Positions 23,340-35,270 of a stretch of DNA of 64,000 bases are shown here, in pieces. A program made the translations under genes and the position numbers. This stretch comes from Schistocephalus solidus (Eukaryota > Platyhelminthes > Cestoda > Diphyllobothriidea > Diphyllobothriidae), in NCBI GenBank assembly GCA_017591395.1, contig WEDG01002518.1, positions 1 through 64,000 of the forward strand. Direction: 5' to 3'. The notes beneath the pieces were generated by a model. The model was given only the letters and a program-made list of their open reading frames with translations. It searched no databases and was not told the origin of the DNA. How positions within the stretch are numbered: the first letter of the stretch is position 1; every line of letters begins with the position of its first letter.

Positions 23340-23460
23340 CAACAAATTATTATGCGACCCTACCAAAGGCTCGGAGCAAACCTCCTCCGTGTGGGGGTGC
23401 CACAAAGGAACCACGGTGGTCTGACTCTCCGCCCCTGAGAGGCACGAGGTATCTCGTTAG
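23340..23460 (-). repeat. Dispersed repeat family A, copy 3 (short)
   Basis: Minus-strand sequence from GCAACTAACGAGATACCTCG through GTGGCACCCCCACACGG aligns with the first half of family A. It is the shortest and most diverged of the five copies. Confidence 0.45.
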
Positions 23461-24600
23461 TTGCAGGCTTCTACCGTAACGTGCCATTTCAAAAGCACGT
23501 CAGATTTTTTATACTTAGGAAATGTGCTGAGTGCCGCTGGGACAGGAGTCTCCAGAATCCACTGCAATCTCTTTTGCCTCGCCAGAGCCGATCATTCATC
23601 TAATGTGGGGATTGAGAGAAATTGGCTATTACAGTGTAAACCTGCGCCTACGCGTGACACCACACCCCCATTTGCAGTTTTTAAAATGGGTTGCACGGCC
23701 CGATTAAGGCGTGCCATGCCCCAACCTGACACCCGCCCTTTGGTCCAGCATTGCTCTCACGTGACTCCGTTTAGGGCCACGCCATACACCGCTTCACACA
23801 AATAGTAGATTAACGGAAAGTCAGTCCGTGCGACTGTAAATGTTTCCTATACCATCAGCCAGGGCATTTGGTTACATGACCACTCGAACAGGGTTCAATC
23901 ATCAGACATGATCGGCTCTGGAGGATATTGTCAACGGAAGATGGTAAATGGCCTGGTTCACTCAACACCAGTACCGGAACCAATCGCACGCACAGAGAGA
24001 AATAAATAAATAATGCTTCTTGGCTGAGGAAGAAGAAATGAAAAAAATAAAACAGCTGTGAAATGAATGTCGAGGAGGAAGACCTGCACTTGAGTTTATC
24101 TGGGTGGCAGAGCTGGTCTGTCCTTTGACTGAGTCAGCTTGTCTCGCATTGACGGGGGCAGGGCATCCGCGAGAGTCTCCACATTTGGATTGTCCACCCC
24201 GGTGACCGCAATGTCTCGCAGAGCCGGCAGTTCTGAGAAGGGCAACCAATCCTCGCCTGTAGACGAGGAGACAGTAAGATCTTTGCCTAAGCGTAAACCG
24301 GTTCAGGAATAGGCTTTTCAAAGGTCGTAGAAAAGAGGTGAAAAAGGATAGAACTTCCCCGAATTTGAGATATCATTTACTGTGCCCTTTTCTCAACTGC
24401 TGACAGTCGTAGCAACAGAAACATGCCTGGGCTAGTTGGTCTTATCTTACTAGTTACGTGGGTCGCTTTGCAGCACGCCTTGTACCAATTCGGTCAAAGT
24501 TGAAGGGTGGATGATGATCAGGAGAGTTGATGGTAAGTTTGGGTATGGTAGATCGTGGCGATGGCTCCTCCATAACCCCTGAGTAAGTAAATCCTGGTGT
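23461..24600. other. No recognisable gene
   Basis: Nothing identifiable was seen apart from GC-rich stretches. Open frames on both strands (about 115 codons plus, about 120 codons minus) lack motifs. Confidence 0.3.
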
Positions 24601-24639
24601 GTGCGTTATGGGGGCCAGGTCGAGCTGTGGCGCGCGAAG

Positions 24640-25216
24640 ACGGGTACGCTGACCCGTCAGCCAATGCGCCCACTCACATATCAGACAACTGACTGGCTCG
24701 GATGGTGGTTTGATTGTGGGGGTGAGGGAGAGAGTAAGGTCAACAGCTCAGCACATTTTCCTCACTATAAACAATCTGACGCACTTGAAACTATCACGGT
24801 GCGCTAAAAGCCGTGGCTCGGAAGGTTGCCAACTGACGGGAAAACGCGTTCCGCGTGGTCAGCCCAATGTGTGTTTTGTGTGGAGTGGCTGACTGGTGGA
24901 CTGAGAGTCAGGTTGCAATGGCTCCCTCTAAATGTGGCCTTTATGGCACTCCCACACCGTGGGATCCGAGTCAGGTGTGGTGGTACACCCAGGGGCGGCT
25001 CCGGCTGCGCCAGCCACCTGCGCCATCTCCCATCTCCGGTCTTCTTGACTGTTTTGACACCGGGCTCAGGTGGGGGAGGAGGAGAGAGTGCGGTAGCTGC
25101 AGCGCAAGGCTACTATCACTTGAAACTAATTCACACGCAAGTCACGGTCCCTGCACCACCTGTTGTGGAGCATACGGTGGACCTCGTCGAAATCGATGGT
25201 CGAACTGTCATTTCGT
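24640..25216 (+). repeat. Dispersed repeat family A, copy 4 (most complete)
   Basis: This runs from CAGACAACTGACTGGCTCGG through the blocks listed for the 9.1 kb copy to GACCTCGTCGAAATCGATGG. It is the best-preserved copy and a suitable query for the family. Flanks show no obvious inverted ends or target duplication by eye. Confidence 0.85.
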
Positions 25217-26055
25217 GGAAAGGTTTGTGCCAGGTGCTGGCTGAATTGGTTACAGATGGAGGAGCTATAAGCCAATTTTCAACTACACTGCAGTGTTGTT
25301 TAGTGCTCTAGGGAAATTTGTGAAAGTCGGTAGTCGTTCTTCATCCATCTGCTCAATGGCAAAATAAATGCGGTTGATGCCTTTCGGCTGAACGAAAGTG
25401 GTCCTTCTGCACTGGACCTTCCACAGTCCACGGAGAAGCGAGTGCACCTGTTCAGTCTCATCCACACAGGCCATTCCCCCTTCCTTGGCCTTTCTTGTCA
25501 TCACCAGTGGTAAAGTCCATCGTGACGCTATTCGGTGATTGGTATATCACTAGCATGCCTTTCACGTGTACCTGATCCATAGGAAAAAGAAGGATCTGAC
25601 AGTATCCACTATTTATAACTAGTGCGCTCTAAAATTCTAAAGGTTGGGCAGTCAGATTTGCATCATGACTCCCGATTTGGGAAGCCAATATTGCAGCAAA
25701 TAGTGCTCAACGTCGCATCTGCCAACTGGCCAACCTAGCGTCCTTCACAGGTCTGTTTTTACTTTCACTGCAATTTTTTCTCGGTTAACCGTCGAGGAGA
25801 CGCTGACGATTTTGAGATTATTCTAAGAAATGACACCAAGGTGGACATAGAATTTGCTGGGAAAAATTAAGCCAAACGTTGAAGATCTTGAGCTATCAAT
25901 GTGCTTGCTGAAACAAGAATTTAAGTGGCTTGCTAACGTAATGTAAGTCTGGAACGCATGCTCGGAGGGGGCAGATCCAGACAATGGATTCAAGGATTGG
26001 AGGGAAGCCACACACCGCTCACTCATCCTGTGTCGCCTTGGAGCTCTATCCGACC
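25217..26055. other. Unassigned; one coding-like minus frame
   Basis: A minus-strand frame at 25283-25504 has protein-like composition (segments VDETEQVHSLLRGLWKVQCR and INRIYFAIEQMDEERLPTF). No splice-site pair or known family could be assigned. The rest shows nothing. Confidence 0.25.
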
Positions 26056-26059
26056 AAAA

Positions 26060-26112
26060 CCAGCAAGACCATGAGCCCGTGGCTCAAAGGTTAGAGCGTT
26101 GGACTTCTTTAA
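26060..26112 (+). mobile_element. SINE family 1, tRNA-like head
   Basis: GCCCGTGGCTCAAAGGTTAG followed by AGCGTTGGACTTCTTTAA matches the tRNA-like heads at 9.9 kb (minus) and 57.7 kb (plus). The body is missing because a LINE fragment abuts it. Confidence 0.55.
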
Positions 26113-27100
26113 TCTAGCTCTCGAAAGTGAAACCTTTTCCGACGTGTTGAAGGAATCACACATTCTGCCTATCCCCAAATACGGTCAATCTACGTCATTT
26201 GATGACTTTTGGCCAAAAAAACACTTTCCGCAGCTTCAAACTTCTTGGATAGTTGATCATAGATAAGAGTATGTACCACTTAACCGAGAATAACCTACTG
26301 CGTGTGGCCTAACATGTGTTCTACACAAAAAGGTCCTGTGACACCCATCAGCTCTCTTACTTTGATCAGGTTCCACAATCTATGGACAATGGTTTTACAC
26401 TTAAAACACTCTATTTCGATTTCAATTAGGCTTTTAATCGAGTTTACCATACTCTTCTTCTTTTCTAACTGTCTTCTTCGGGCATATGTAGTAAAATTCT
26501 GAATTTAAAATAATCTAACCTGAACTCTTGCACACAACATGCTAAGATCTCTAATGTTATCTCCTACCCCGCAATGATGTACCAGGTTTATTTCAGAATG
26601 GAAGGTCCTATATATGTATATGCTGATGATTTAAAAGTTGCCTATCGATACAAACCGTCAGATCGCAACATCGTGCCCGATCTCTTGACAGAAGATCTAG
26701 AGGCTTTTGTCTAGTGGTGCTGCATATAAAGCCTGTCCCTTTGTTGACACAAATGCTCTGGTATGGTTTTTGGTGAAGATCACATGCCTCAAGGAAACAT
26801 AGACGGTCACGACCCAAAAATGCCCGGGGTTATTAAGGATCTAGGCATATCATATTTCGACGGTCTAAATCTTTCAGAGCATCGCGTTTCGATTGCCTTA
26901 AAAGCACGCAGAACTACCGGATTTATCTTGCAAAATTTTAAAACTATCGATATGGAAAACTGCCCTTATAAAATGTACATTAGACTTGGCCTGGAATACT
27001 GCTAAGTATTTTTTCTCACTGCCAGCCTGCTCCCTGCTCTATATTTAATTTGACATTGCATGTAACCTGGTATTAAATGCAAGTATTTATTTATTATTTC
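26113..27100 (+). mobile_element. CR1-like LINE fragment
   Basis: It starts with LALESETFSDVLKESHILPI (an RT start block), continues through a decayed RT with many stops, then has VYADDLKVAYR near 26617-26650 (active-site Tyr-Ala-Asp-Asp intact). Next come VIKDLGISYFDGLNLSEHRV and YKMYIRLGLEYC. The end carries the 3' UTR signature TTTTTCTCACTGCCAGCCTG and a TTTATTTATT-type tail, shared with the LINEs at 45.2, 47.7, 48.0 and 51.5 kb. This is a dead copy. Confidence 0.75.
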
Positions 27101-27109
27101 TTCGAATCA

Positions 27110-27230
27110 GCAGGTTACTTGTTCGAGCCGCCGGTGGGGCACTACCTGGGATTGGATATGACTGGCTGATGACAGTTAACAAGTCAGAAATTACCATTAC
27201 AGTCGTCCGTTTTTGTTGTTTATGTTCTAC
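27110..27230 (+). mobile_element. SINE family 1, body
   Basis: TTGTTCGAGCCGCCGG (B-box remnant) is followed by ATATGACTGGCTGATGACAG, CAAGTCAGAAATTACCATTA and CAGTC, the family 1 body. It directly follows the LINE tail. Confidence 0.6.
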
Positions 27231-28436
27231 TGGGTTCAAGTATGTTCACCATTACTCTGAAATGAGCCACATTATGCGACAGAAAGTTATTTTGTCTACT
27301 TAATCAAACCCTCGGGGACGGTAAGATTTCACCGTGCTACGAGCAGCAGCTGTCTTCAACTAGTCCCTAGCGGGCAATGTCAAAGGCCCAACCGAAGCAT
27401 GTGATGCATGAAGCAGTGCAACTATTGTGCTGAATGATCAAGTACAAACGACGACGGTGTTATGACATCGTGAGAATGTCTCCCCCGCCCAGGTGACTAG
27501 TGTTTCATTCCCATTACCGTCCAAAGGCGGTTTAATTTTGATCACCAAATCTCAATTTCTAGGGTGAAAACTCTTCTCTCCACATCCCCACTATGCCACA
27601 GAGTTTGTCCTACCTGAAACCCCCTCAAGAAAACGTGAAATGCAGATAATCGCACAGGCAACACAGTCCGCAAAGATGGGTTGTGGAAGGAGGGTAAGAA
27701 CAATTGAGTGTAACGTGACGTCACAACGGGAAACAAAGTTGCAGGACCCCGGTCACGAGTCGCAAATTTAAAACGGATGGCCAAAAGCCCCAAATACGGA
27801 TGGAATAAAAAAGGCTAAGATTTTTGAGGAAGTCTATGGTATCTGCGGTAAGGCTTGCAGCATCAGAAATCGAATAAGTTACACGCATCGTTTGCATTAT
27901 TACTGGTACTTACTCCAAAATTTACACACAAAAACATTTAATCCGAATCTTTGTAATCAGGTAGAACATTATGAAGTCAGTTAGTGTATGCTTTCGTATA
28001 AAGCGATGGCGCTACTATTTATCTACTGGTATTCCGTGGTTTGCGCCCTCGTAAGGTAAATTCTTTATAGAGGCCTCTTCTTAGATTGAGTCCCTGAACT
28101 TTCTAATGAAAGATCGCAGGTACTTCGAGTAACGCTGGGTCTTCCCTAGACTTGCCTTATTTGGAGATTACCAACTGGGACTATTCGTTTGGCAGCAAAA
28201 ACAGCTCAATTCATGAGTGCTACAAGAATATTCCTCCAGGCCTTCTTGCTGCAATCTACGAGCATTATATGCTACATAGTCATGCAAAAGTGTCAACATA
28301 AATCATATCAGTACAGTAACATTTATAGGCTTTTGTAGCAATAAAGGTCTGCCTTCCTTTAGCTGGTTTATAGGAGACACAAAAGTGCGATATACGACCC
28401 AGTGGATAGTCACAGGCGAAAGAGTAAAGAACGCAC
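27231..28436. other. No recognisable gene; 3' side of the FAM221-like gene
   Basis: The remaining 3' exon or exons of the minus-strand FAM221-like gene should lie here, but I could not identify them. No repeat is evident. Confidence 0.3.
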
Positions 28437-28734
28437 GTATTTGCCGACCGGCCTGTTTGCGCTCTTGTTCAGTTTCGAAGACGGTGTCATGGTCCTGCCA
28501 GTGCATGTCGCAGGCGGCGCACACGGAGGCTGAGTTGAAGGCACTGCAACCGCAACCCTTGGCTCGACAGCGATAGGGCGAGGGATAGCACTCGTGCTCC
28601 TCGTGGGTGTGTTTGCACGAACACTTCATGCGATACGCTTTAGGATCAAAGTCACGTCTCTTGCGCAACCAAAATTCACCAAATTCCTCCGGACGACCGG
28701 GAGCGTACATAAAGCGTTTACATTTGCAGTTATC
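28437..28734 (-). CDS. FAM221-type cysteine-rich protein, core exon
   Basis: After an acceptor (CTGCCTAG) the exon reads DNCKCKRFMYAPGRPEEFGE, then an FWLRKRRDF segment, KCSCKHTHEEHECYPSP, YRCRAKGCGCSAFNS and CAACDMHWQDHDTVFETE. The spacing of Cys and His residues and the end Trp-x-Asp-His-x-Thr-Val-Phe-Glu-Thr is diagnostic for FAM221A/B proteins as I know them, more like FAM221B in its Pro-x-Arg-Pro-Glu-Glu segment. The Cys/His pattern suggests metal binding, and the family's cellular role is poorly known. The donor is assumed at ATAC|GTGCGT; the frame stays open to 28303. The exon at 33309-33449 is the likely upstream part. No disabling change is seen. Confidence 0.8.
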
Positions 28735-28922
28735 CTAGGCAGTTGCGAAAGCAGCATGGGTTAGGCAAGTACACATTAGGGAATAAATCATGAGTTAGAA
28801 GAAAAAAAGGCGATCAATGGCACATGGTGTTTATTGGCCTGATGTTTCGGATTCTATCTTGAACCGATCACCAGAGACAGTGGCAGAAAAAGGTGTTCTT
28901 TCGTGGGCATTATGATAATTTA

Positions 28923-28996
28923 TGAACCACCACCACCGCCACCACCATCGCCACCACAACCACCACCACCACCACCACCACCACCACCACCACCAC
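28923..28996. repeat. (CCA)n microsatellite
   Basis: This is an imperfect CCACCACCG / CCACCATCG run that becomes a pure (CCA)n of about 11 units. It lies in the intron of the FAM221-like gene, about 190 bp upstream of the core exon. Confidence 0.95.
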
Positions 28997-29394
28997 TAAC
29001 ACCATCACGAAGATCACAACCAAACCAAAAACTGGTTTGCAGTTCACGTCCACCATAGCGCATCTGTGATTCTCTATTAACTGGAGTCTACCGCTTTTCG
29101 AAAGAAGGTTAAAGGAAGGTAAAAATTCGAAAGGAAAGGTTTAAAAGCACTAATATGGTGCACAAATTTTCCGAATAGGCTTGCTGGCATTCGAGACAAG
29201 GGATACTGTCAAAGGTCACGAAATCTTTGAAAGACGGGAAGTACAATCTATCCTGGGATGGGTGACTGTGCCATGCCTTGAACTCCGGGTGTGCATTTTA
29301 CACAGGCGGTCACCGTACTCAAATGGAAAAGTATTTGATCCGTAACGGTTGACAAATTATTGCACCTTACGTAAAAATGTAGGTGTGTCAGCAT

Positions 29395-29462
29395 CGACCA
29401 CTGCCTGATGACGACATATAAGTAAGAAATGGCTATTACAGTCTCTCTTCGTCAGCGAAGTG
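29395..29462 (+). mobile_element. SINE family 1, body fragment
   Basis: CTGCCTGATGACGACATATA followed by AGTAAGAAATGGCTATTACA and GTCTCTCTTCGTCAG matches the SINE family 1 body. The tRNA-like head is gone. Confidence 0.5.
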
Positions 29463-29469
29463 TGTGCTC

Positions 29470-32400
29470 TAAACTCCTGCATTCAAGGAGCAAAAAATAC
29501 GGCCATTTCCATCCTACATGCAGGGAGACTAGCACGTGACATCCCTGCAGGACTGATCATTTTCAAACTCGGCGAATTGGAATTAGCTAAGCAGTAGAGT
29601 GCTCAGAGCACCTTGGAGGCGCGATCTGAGATTCAGGAATATCTGGGCAACAATGGTTACTTTATCAACCAGGGCCATTCCTGTGTCTGTATCTGTGCCA
29701 GTAAAATTTTCGAGTGAAATGTTTCGCTTATAAAATATTTCACAAAAAATCAGTCACTCAGCTGCTTGCGGGTGAAATCATGCGGGTTTCATGAAATGCA
29801 CTAATCTGGAGAAACCAGATTTCTGCCTCAAGCTGTTAGGTGAAGGAGGGTTAAAATGTGTTGATGAGATTTGTCCTTTCTAAAGTCTACCCAAGTAGAG
29901 TACAAACTTGACTTAACGATTTCAGTCCTTATAAATTTTGACAATCGAATCTTCTGGCATTCAAGGACTTCTCGCAAAAATATTCTGGCAGAAAAGTACT
30001 TTGGGTGGACTTTTCCGACACTTCTGCACACCCAATATAGTGGATATTAAATGCATGATGAAAACCTAGTTTTTTGTGAAATGCAGAGTGGTCTTGAGGG
30101 GATAAAGAGCTCCACTTAAAAATTATTGTCCTTGGTGATCATTAGTGAATCATTTAAATAATGAATAATTCGTGGTATAAGAAGCAGTGCAAATACCTAT
30201 AGCACTTCTTGGTCAATATTTTAACAGAAACTTTTGGATTTGCAAATCAAATTAGACCCAAGATAACCACAGCGACATGTCATTATAGTCTCCAGGCAGG
30301 ACATTACAGAGAAAAGATGATACAATCTGATATCTGTAAGACTTAAAAAAATAAGATGGCATTCTGACAAGAGAACCAAAATAATTTAGCTGTTAGAACG
30401 TATTTAAATCAGTCCAGCTTACCCGCTATCTTTACGAGCGGGTTAAGTACACCACAGCGAGGGGCTTACTTCCAGAAAAAAATTATAAACCTGAAAACAA
30501 CATCATAAAGCTTATTTATCTCAGGATTAACTATTAAAAATATTCTGTCTTTCAATAAAACCTATGGTACCTTAGCACATGGCACATTGCGATTCTTCGT
30601 AAACGAAGTGTGTTCCTTCAGTAAGTGCGAACAAAAACACCGACCGGAGGCGTTAACACGAATGCAGTCTTGATCATCATGTGGAGGTCTATTAGGCCGC
30701 AGGGAAACATATATGCCTAAAAGAGGCATCATTAAAATAAGAAAAATATGTAGGAATAGTGCTGCAAGGAAGTTTTCTACCGGCTTTATATGACAGCCCG
30801 CAAGCGTAATAAAGTGATAAGGTGCGTGAAATGAACGCTGACTGTAATTACAGACTACCGATAATTAAAAGGATAGCATCTACATAGTGTGCTTGGGCTT
30901 TGTGGGTGAATGAGAATATGCGAGCACACAAAGGCCATTTGTTCAAAGATGAAGTTATGACAATGCACGAAGATAACGAAAGATTCTAACTTAAATTTAC
31001 AAAACAACGAAAACTGGAGATAAATTAATTGTTTAGCTGTGGAGCAGATGCCTTAATTTAAGGACAATGTCGTAAGTATTTTATGGCTTGCCATATTGAG
31101 AATAATTTAATAAATTAGCCAATAGTAAAGGTTAGATAAAAACTGCACGATACGAAATTTTAGATAAATTTAAAAAGTTAGTATTTTGTACCTATCTTCA
31201 GAGGTAGTTGAACATACCAGCGTTCTTAAAATAGTTCATACACTATGAGGACATAAAATTACCTAAATGAATTTTATGTGGACTTGCGTTACAACAGCGT
31301 CTCTACATGGTCATGTAGCATTCATTTTTATACAGCCAAATGCATTTATATTTACGAAAGACAAGATTTCTTGCATAAAATTGCACGGTCAAAGACTTAG
31401 TAGAAATATGGCAACAACCTAACCACAAACTAAATTCTGAAGAACAGAAAAATGTTTATGTTTAGACTAAAAAAGCTTCCGTGAATCGAGAATGGGTGGT
31501 CTTATGTCAACAGCGCGATAAGATCTACAGACACATAACAGAGGGATAAAAACGTGTTACATTACATCCAACAGTTGCGACAATCTTGCAAGTGGCAAAA
31601 CTGCACAACCACAGGACCTGAAAACTCGCGTTAACTTGACAACAATTTTATAAAGGTAAATTTGTCTTTTACCTAGCTGTTTGCGTAGTCCTTTATATCA
31701 GTTTTCATATGTGCTTCAAAACCGGCTTCCATACCAGAAGAATGAACGTTAGACAATCATATTTTTCATATCGTGGTAGGTGAATTTCACTTTAAAATCA
31801 AAATTGCTTAGAGGTCAAAGAAAAAGCCCATCCGCATGCAAAATATGCAAGTGTGGACACAACAGCGCCTTACTGTACTTCCAATCTGCCAGATAGAAAT
31901 GTTTTAGCCTGATGGTGTCAATATTTATTTGGAAAATGACTGTGAGTAAGGATTGTAGAACTTGAGATGAAGAAAAGAGCAAAATATGGAAAGTAAGCAT
32001 CGTTATTTTTCCATCAAATACTTGACAATTTTGAATATACGCCAATGGTGCATTTAAAAAATCAGAAGATCAACACAGGGCTCATTTCGAGAGTTCGTGG
32101 AGCTTGAACTGGAAATAATTTACCAGAAAAGTGAGCCAAATTCTCTTCCACTTAGTCCATAGGTTGCAATTTCTTATATATGTAAAGGCTCATATGAAAT
32201 TGACGGCAACTAACTACACGAAGAAATTTTAGTTTATGCTTTTGTATCTTTGCGACTGCTTATGAGAGCAATTCTCCCAAATTGTCCAGGCAAAGTAATA
32301 TTGCCAATTATGCGTTGAAAGTAAGAAGTATCCATATACGCAACAACCAGTTCATATTGCGTTTTCTGTCTAATTAATTTCAGGAATACAGATGGTGACT

Positions 32401-33308
32401 GGGTAGGCGTATTTAAAGGCTCCATATTAGGACTATTAGGCCACCAGAAACGCCACCCTTCCACAGTGCAGTTAAATGAATACTACTGAAAGTGTTGAAT
32501 TTTATAAATACAACTTAAATCTTCATGTTCTTGGGTGAGTTTCTAACAGGGTATTCATTAGCTTTCCTAACAGCATAAACAAACTCCTAAACCGTACTAA
32601 TGTAGGCGTTTGCACAAGGCAACAATATCTTATATTAAAAAGGCCATAAATTCAAATGGACGAAATGGTAAAAGTTCACCAAACACAGCATACTTTAGGC
32701 ACATCACAGCAGCAAAAATGAACTGTAAATTCCAAAATAATTACTCATTAACTCTTTACCAGGCGGGAAAAATAATTAAAGATTGTTTGACAATGTTAAC
32801 TTAATAAAGACTTTCAGACCAATTTAGCATTATCTTATACAGTTGGAATGCTAATGTTTCTAAAATTGTCGACAATAATTTTCGGGATTCCGTAATCTCG
32901 CAACTTTACTTTATGCGTGAGATGCCAAAAAGTATGGCAAAGGGCAGATTATCAACAAATGGCACGATGAAACGGCAGAATCACCATCCGTTCATGGAGC
33001 TATGCATGCATACACACAGAGGATTCTGTAAGTGTATGATACAAATGACCTTTAACTTTAGGGTATAAAATCATAAGTCGAATGGGAGTAAACGTTTTGA
33101 ATTACCAGAAGCATAAACTTGGGTAAGAAATTGAACAATTAAATATTAAATTTACTCTTGAATATAATTTAAAGATATAAATCTTCCACTCATGCCCCTT
33201 TTAACTCAAGATTAATATATGTAAAATATATGTTGAGTCAAACAAGAGTACGAAGACAACCTTAATAAGCTCAGTGCATAATTATATGCTTAAAATAAAA
33301 ATACCAAC
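29470..33308. other. AT-rich intron of the FAM221-like gene
   Basis: About 3.8 kb of AT-rich sequence lies between the two recognised FAM221 exons. By comparison with the family one more exon, carrying the Gly-Trp-Arg-Cys-Pro-like segment, would be expected here; I did not find it. A tRNA-like or SINE-like remnant near 29.6-29.7 kb is too weak to call. Nothing else is recognised. Confidence 0.35.
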
Positions 33309-33449
33309 CACTCTCGGTTGCTTCCTTAACCGCTTCAACTTCCGGCTCAAACAATTCTTTAGTCCTCTGCGCAAAATTGTCGTTCATTGCTCTTGCCATG
33401 GAGATAACATCATAATGTTTCGCCTTCTGTAGTTTCTTAACGCGAACCT
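33309..33449 (-). CDS. FAM221-type protein, upstream exon
   Basis: Between an acceptor (TTAACACTAATTAG) and a donor-like AGTG|GTTGGT there is an open 141-nt stretch. It reads KKLQKAKHYDVISMARAMN, then NFAQRTKELFEPEVEAVKEA and Thr-Glu-Ser-Gly. FAM221B-type proteins, as I recall them, carry a similar Tyr-x-Val-x-x-Met/Val-Ala-x-Ala-Met ... Leu-Phe-x-x-Glu ... Glu-Ser-Gly segment upstream of the Cys-rich core. This assignment rests on recall and on its position 4.6 kb upstream of the core exon on the same strand. A different gene is possible. Confidence 0.5.
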
Positions 33450-34829
33450 CTAATTAGTGTTAACCCTCATTAACTCTGGTATCACCTCCAACAGGAGTGT
33501 CGTAAGTTCCTTCAATGATATTTCCATTGCTATCTTCTGGGAAAAATTTCCCATTGTTTCCTGGTACGTTTTGGCCAGCCTTAAAAATGAAGATGAAATT
33601 TATGAAACCTTTCTACGCTCGCCCATTTTTAATAGTGGAAATGGAAATATTCGGAAATAAGACCGATTTGGCACTGCTGTGAGTGCACCGAAAGTCAATT
33701 ACAGCGGGCTTTCTTTTTTCGCGCCATGGAATTTACATTGAAGTAAACAAACGGACATTGTCCTGACAGCATTGCACGTTTGTTGATAAAATTCCTTTAT
33801 CTTTGGAGAACAGCCTTTAGGCTTGCGTAAATAATGTAAGTTTATACCTGAGTGTATACGTGACATTCCTCATTCGTGGTTAACGCCACGGCCCTTCAGC
33901 TCACTTAACACTGCTTGTCTGCCGATGACTTCGCTGACATATACTTTAGAGCATCGCAACAAAAATATGCGCCAATCATGGCCTGTACCCTTCGCTTATC
34001 GGCAGAAGACGGTCAAAGCCCAGGCCAACACGTACATCGTTCCAAGGTTATCTAACTGAACGGTGGACTCTCGGCCAGAGAGAAGACCAGTTATCGCTGC
34101 CTACTGAGTCTTCTACGGTTAGTCCCTACATTTGAAATTTTTAATCTTACCTTGTTTCCTCACTTTTTCGAATTTGGTGAAAGCGAGTTGTCGTACCTTG
34201 TACTTCGACGCATGCAGCGATATCTATAATGCGTCCTTTCAAGTCACAAAATGGTGAAGATGGAAAAGGTTATTTCACATATCCTTGGATATACTGAGTG
34301 TTGCGGGCCACCCAGCCATCCTGCATTTATGCCCTCGGTGCGGCACAGAGAAGTGGCATCCAAAAAATTAAATTTTTTTGGCATCTTTCCGTCGGCGCAC
34401 ATAGGAATTTAGAAGTCAATTCTTATTGGCTAGTGGGTTTTTAAATAGGTTTAATGATTTGGCACTGCTTGGGCGCCTTCAAATGACATCGAAGTAGTTA
34501 TCGTCGTCAAGTCCGTTGTGGCGTTGTTGGTGTGCGCCTCCCAAGCATGCGGAAGATGGTATTCTAGTTGATAATCCAGAGTTGACACCCTCTTGATATC
34601 ATCCCTACGATGGCGTTCTCCTTTGGAGCCTCTAAGTCTTCCATTCACTGAACCAGTTGGTTGCTGAAATCAAAACGTTGCGCAGGCTACTTTTTCCAAA
34701 GAGGTTGTCTGATCTTCATGAAAACTACCATTGAATAAATTTGTCTTGATTTTCCAAAGGAAAATTTTGTTGGCAAAGCGTTTTTTGCCAAAATAAACTC
34801 CCAGACCCACAAAAATCGTCATTAGATAT
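33450..34829. other. No recognisable gene
   Basis: The 5' part of the FAM221-like gene may lie here, but no start exon was found. Short frames on both strands are featureless. Confidence 0.3.
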
Positions 34830-35270
34830 TTTCAAATTCCTCCAGAATGTAGTAATGGCGACATTAGCATTAACTATCTAATAGATAATATATCAAGAAG
34901 AAAACCTGCATATAAGATCATTGCGAGTGATTTAAATCAGCTAGAAGTAACTTGGCTCAATTTATCAGCCCATACTAGACATTATGAAATTCAAGCATCA
35001 ATGGTCTTTCACAAATGGACGCAATTTATCACTTAACATACCCAAAGAAACAACATATTATATATTATTATCACCAATGACATCTAGTCCCTCTATGCAC
35101 ATTCGACAGCATAACCTTTGAAAGTGACCATAGAACAATAATATAAATGCTCCCCCTAAACACAAAATAAGCAACTGATTTTAATTATACTTACAAAAAT
35201 CCTAAAAAGTTGACACAGACTCAATTCAGAACTATATAAGGTCATTGGATTGGAGTTCATACCTTCCAAA
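34830..35270 (+). mobile_element. CR1-like LINE endonuclease fragment
   Basis: Translation with tolerance for stops gives YKIIASDLNQLEVTWLNLSA and then TQFIT...NNILYIIITND. This follows the 'IIVGDFNLP.IDW' and 'NNILDLIFTND' motifs of the apurinic-type endonuclease of CR1 elements. The catalytic Gly-Asp-Phe-Asn block has decayed to Ser-Asp-Leu-Asn. Confidence 0.55.
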
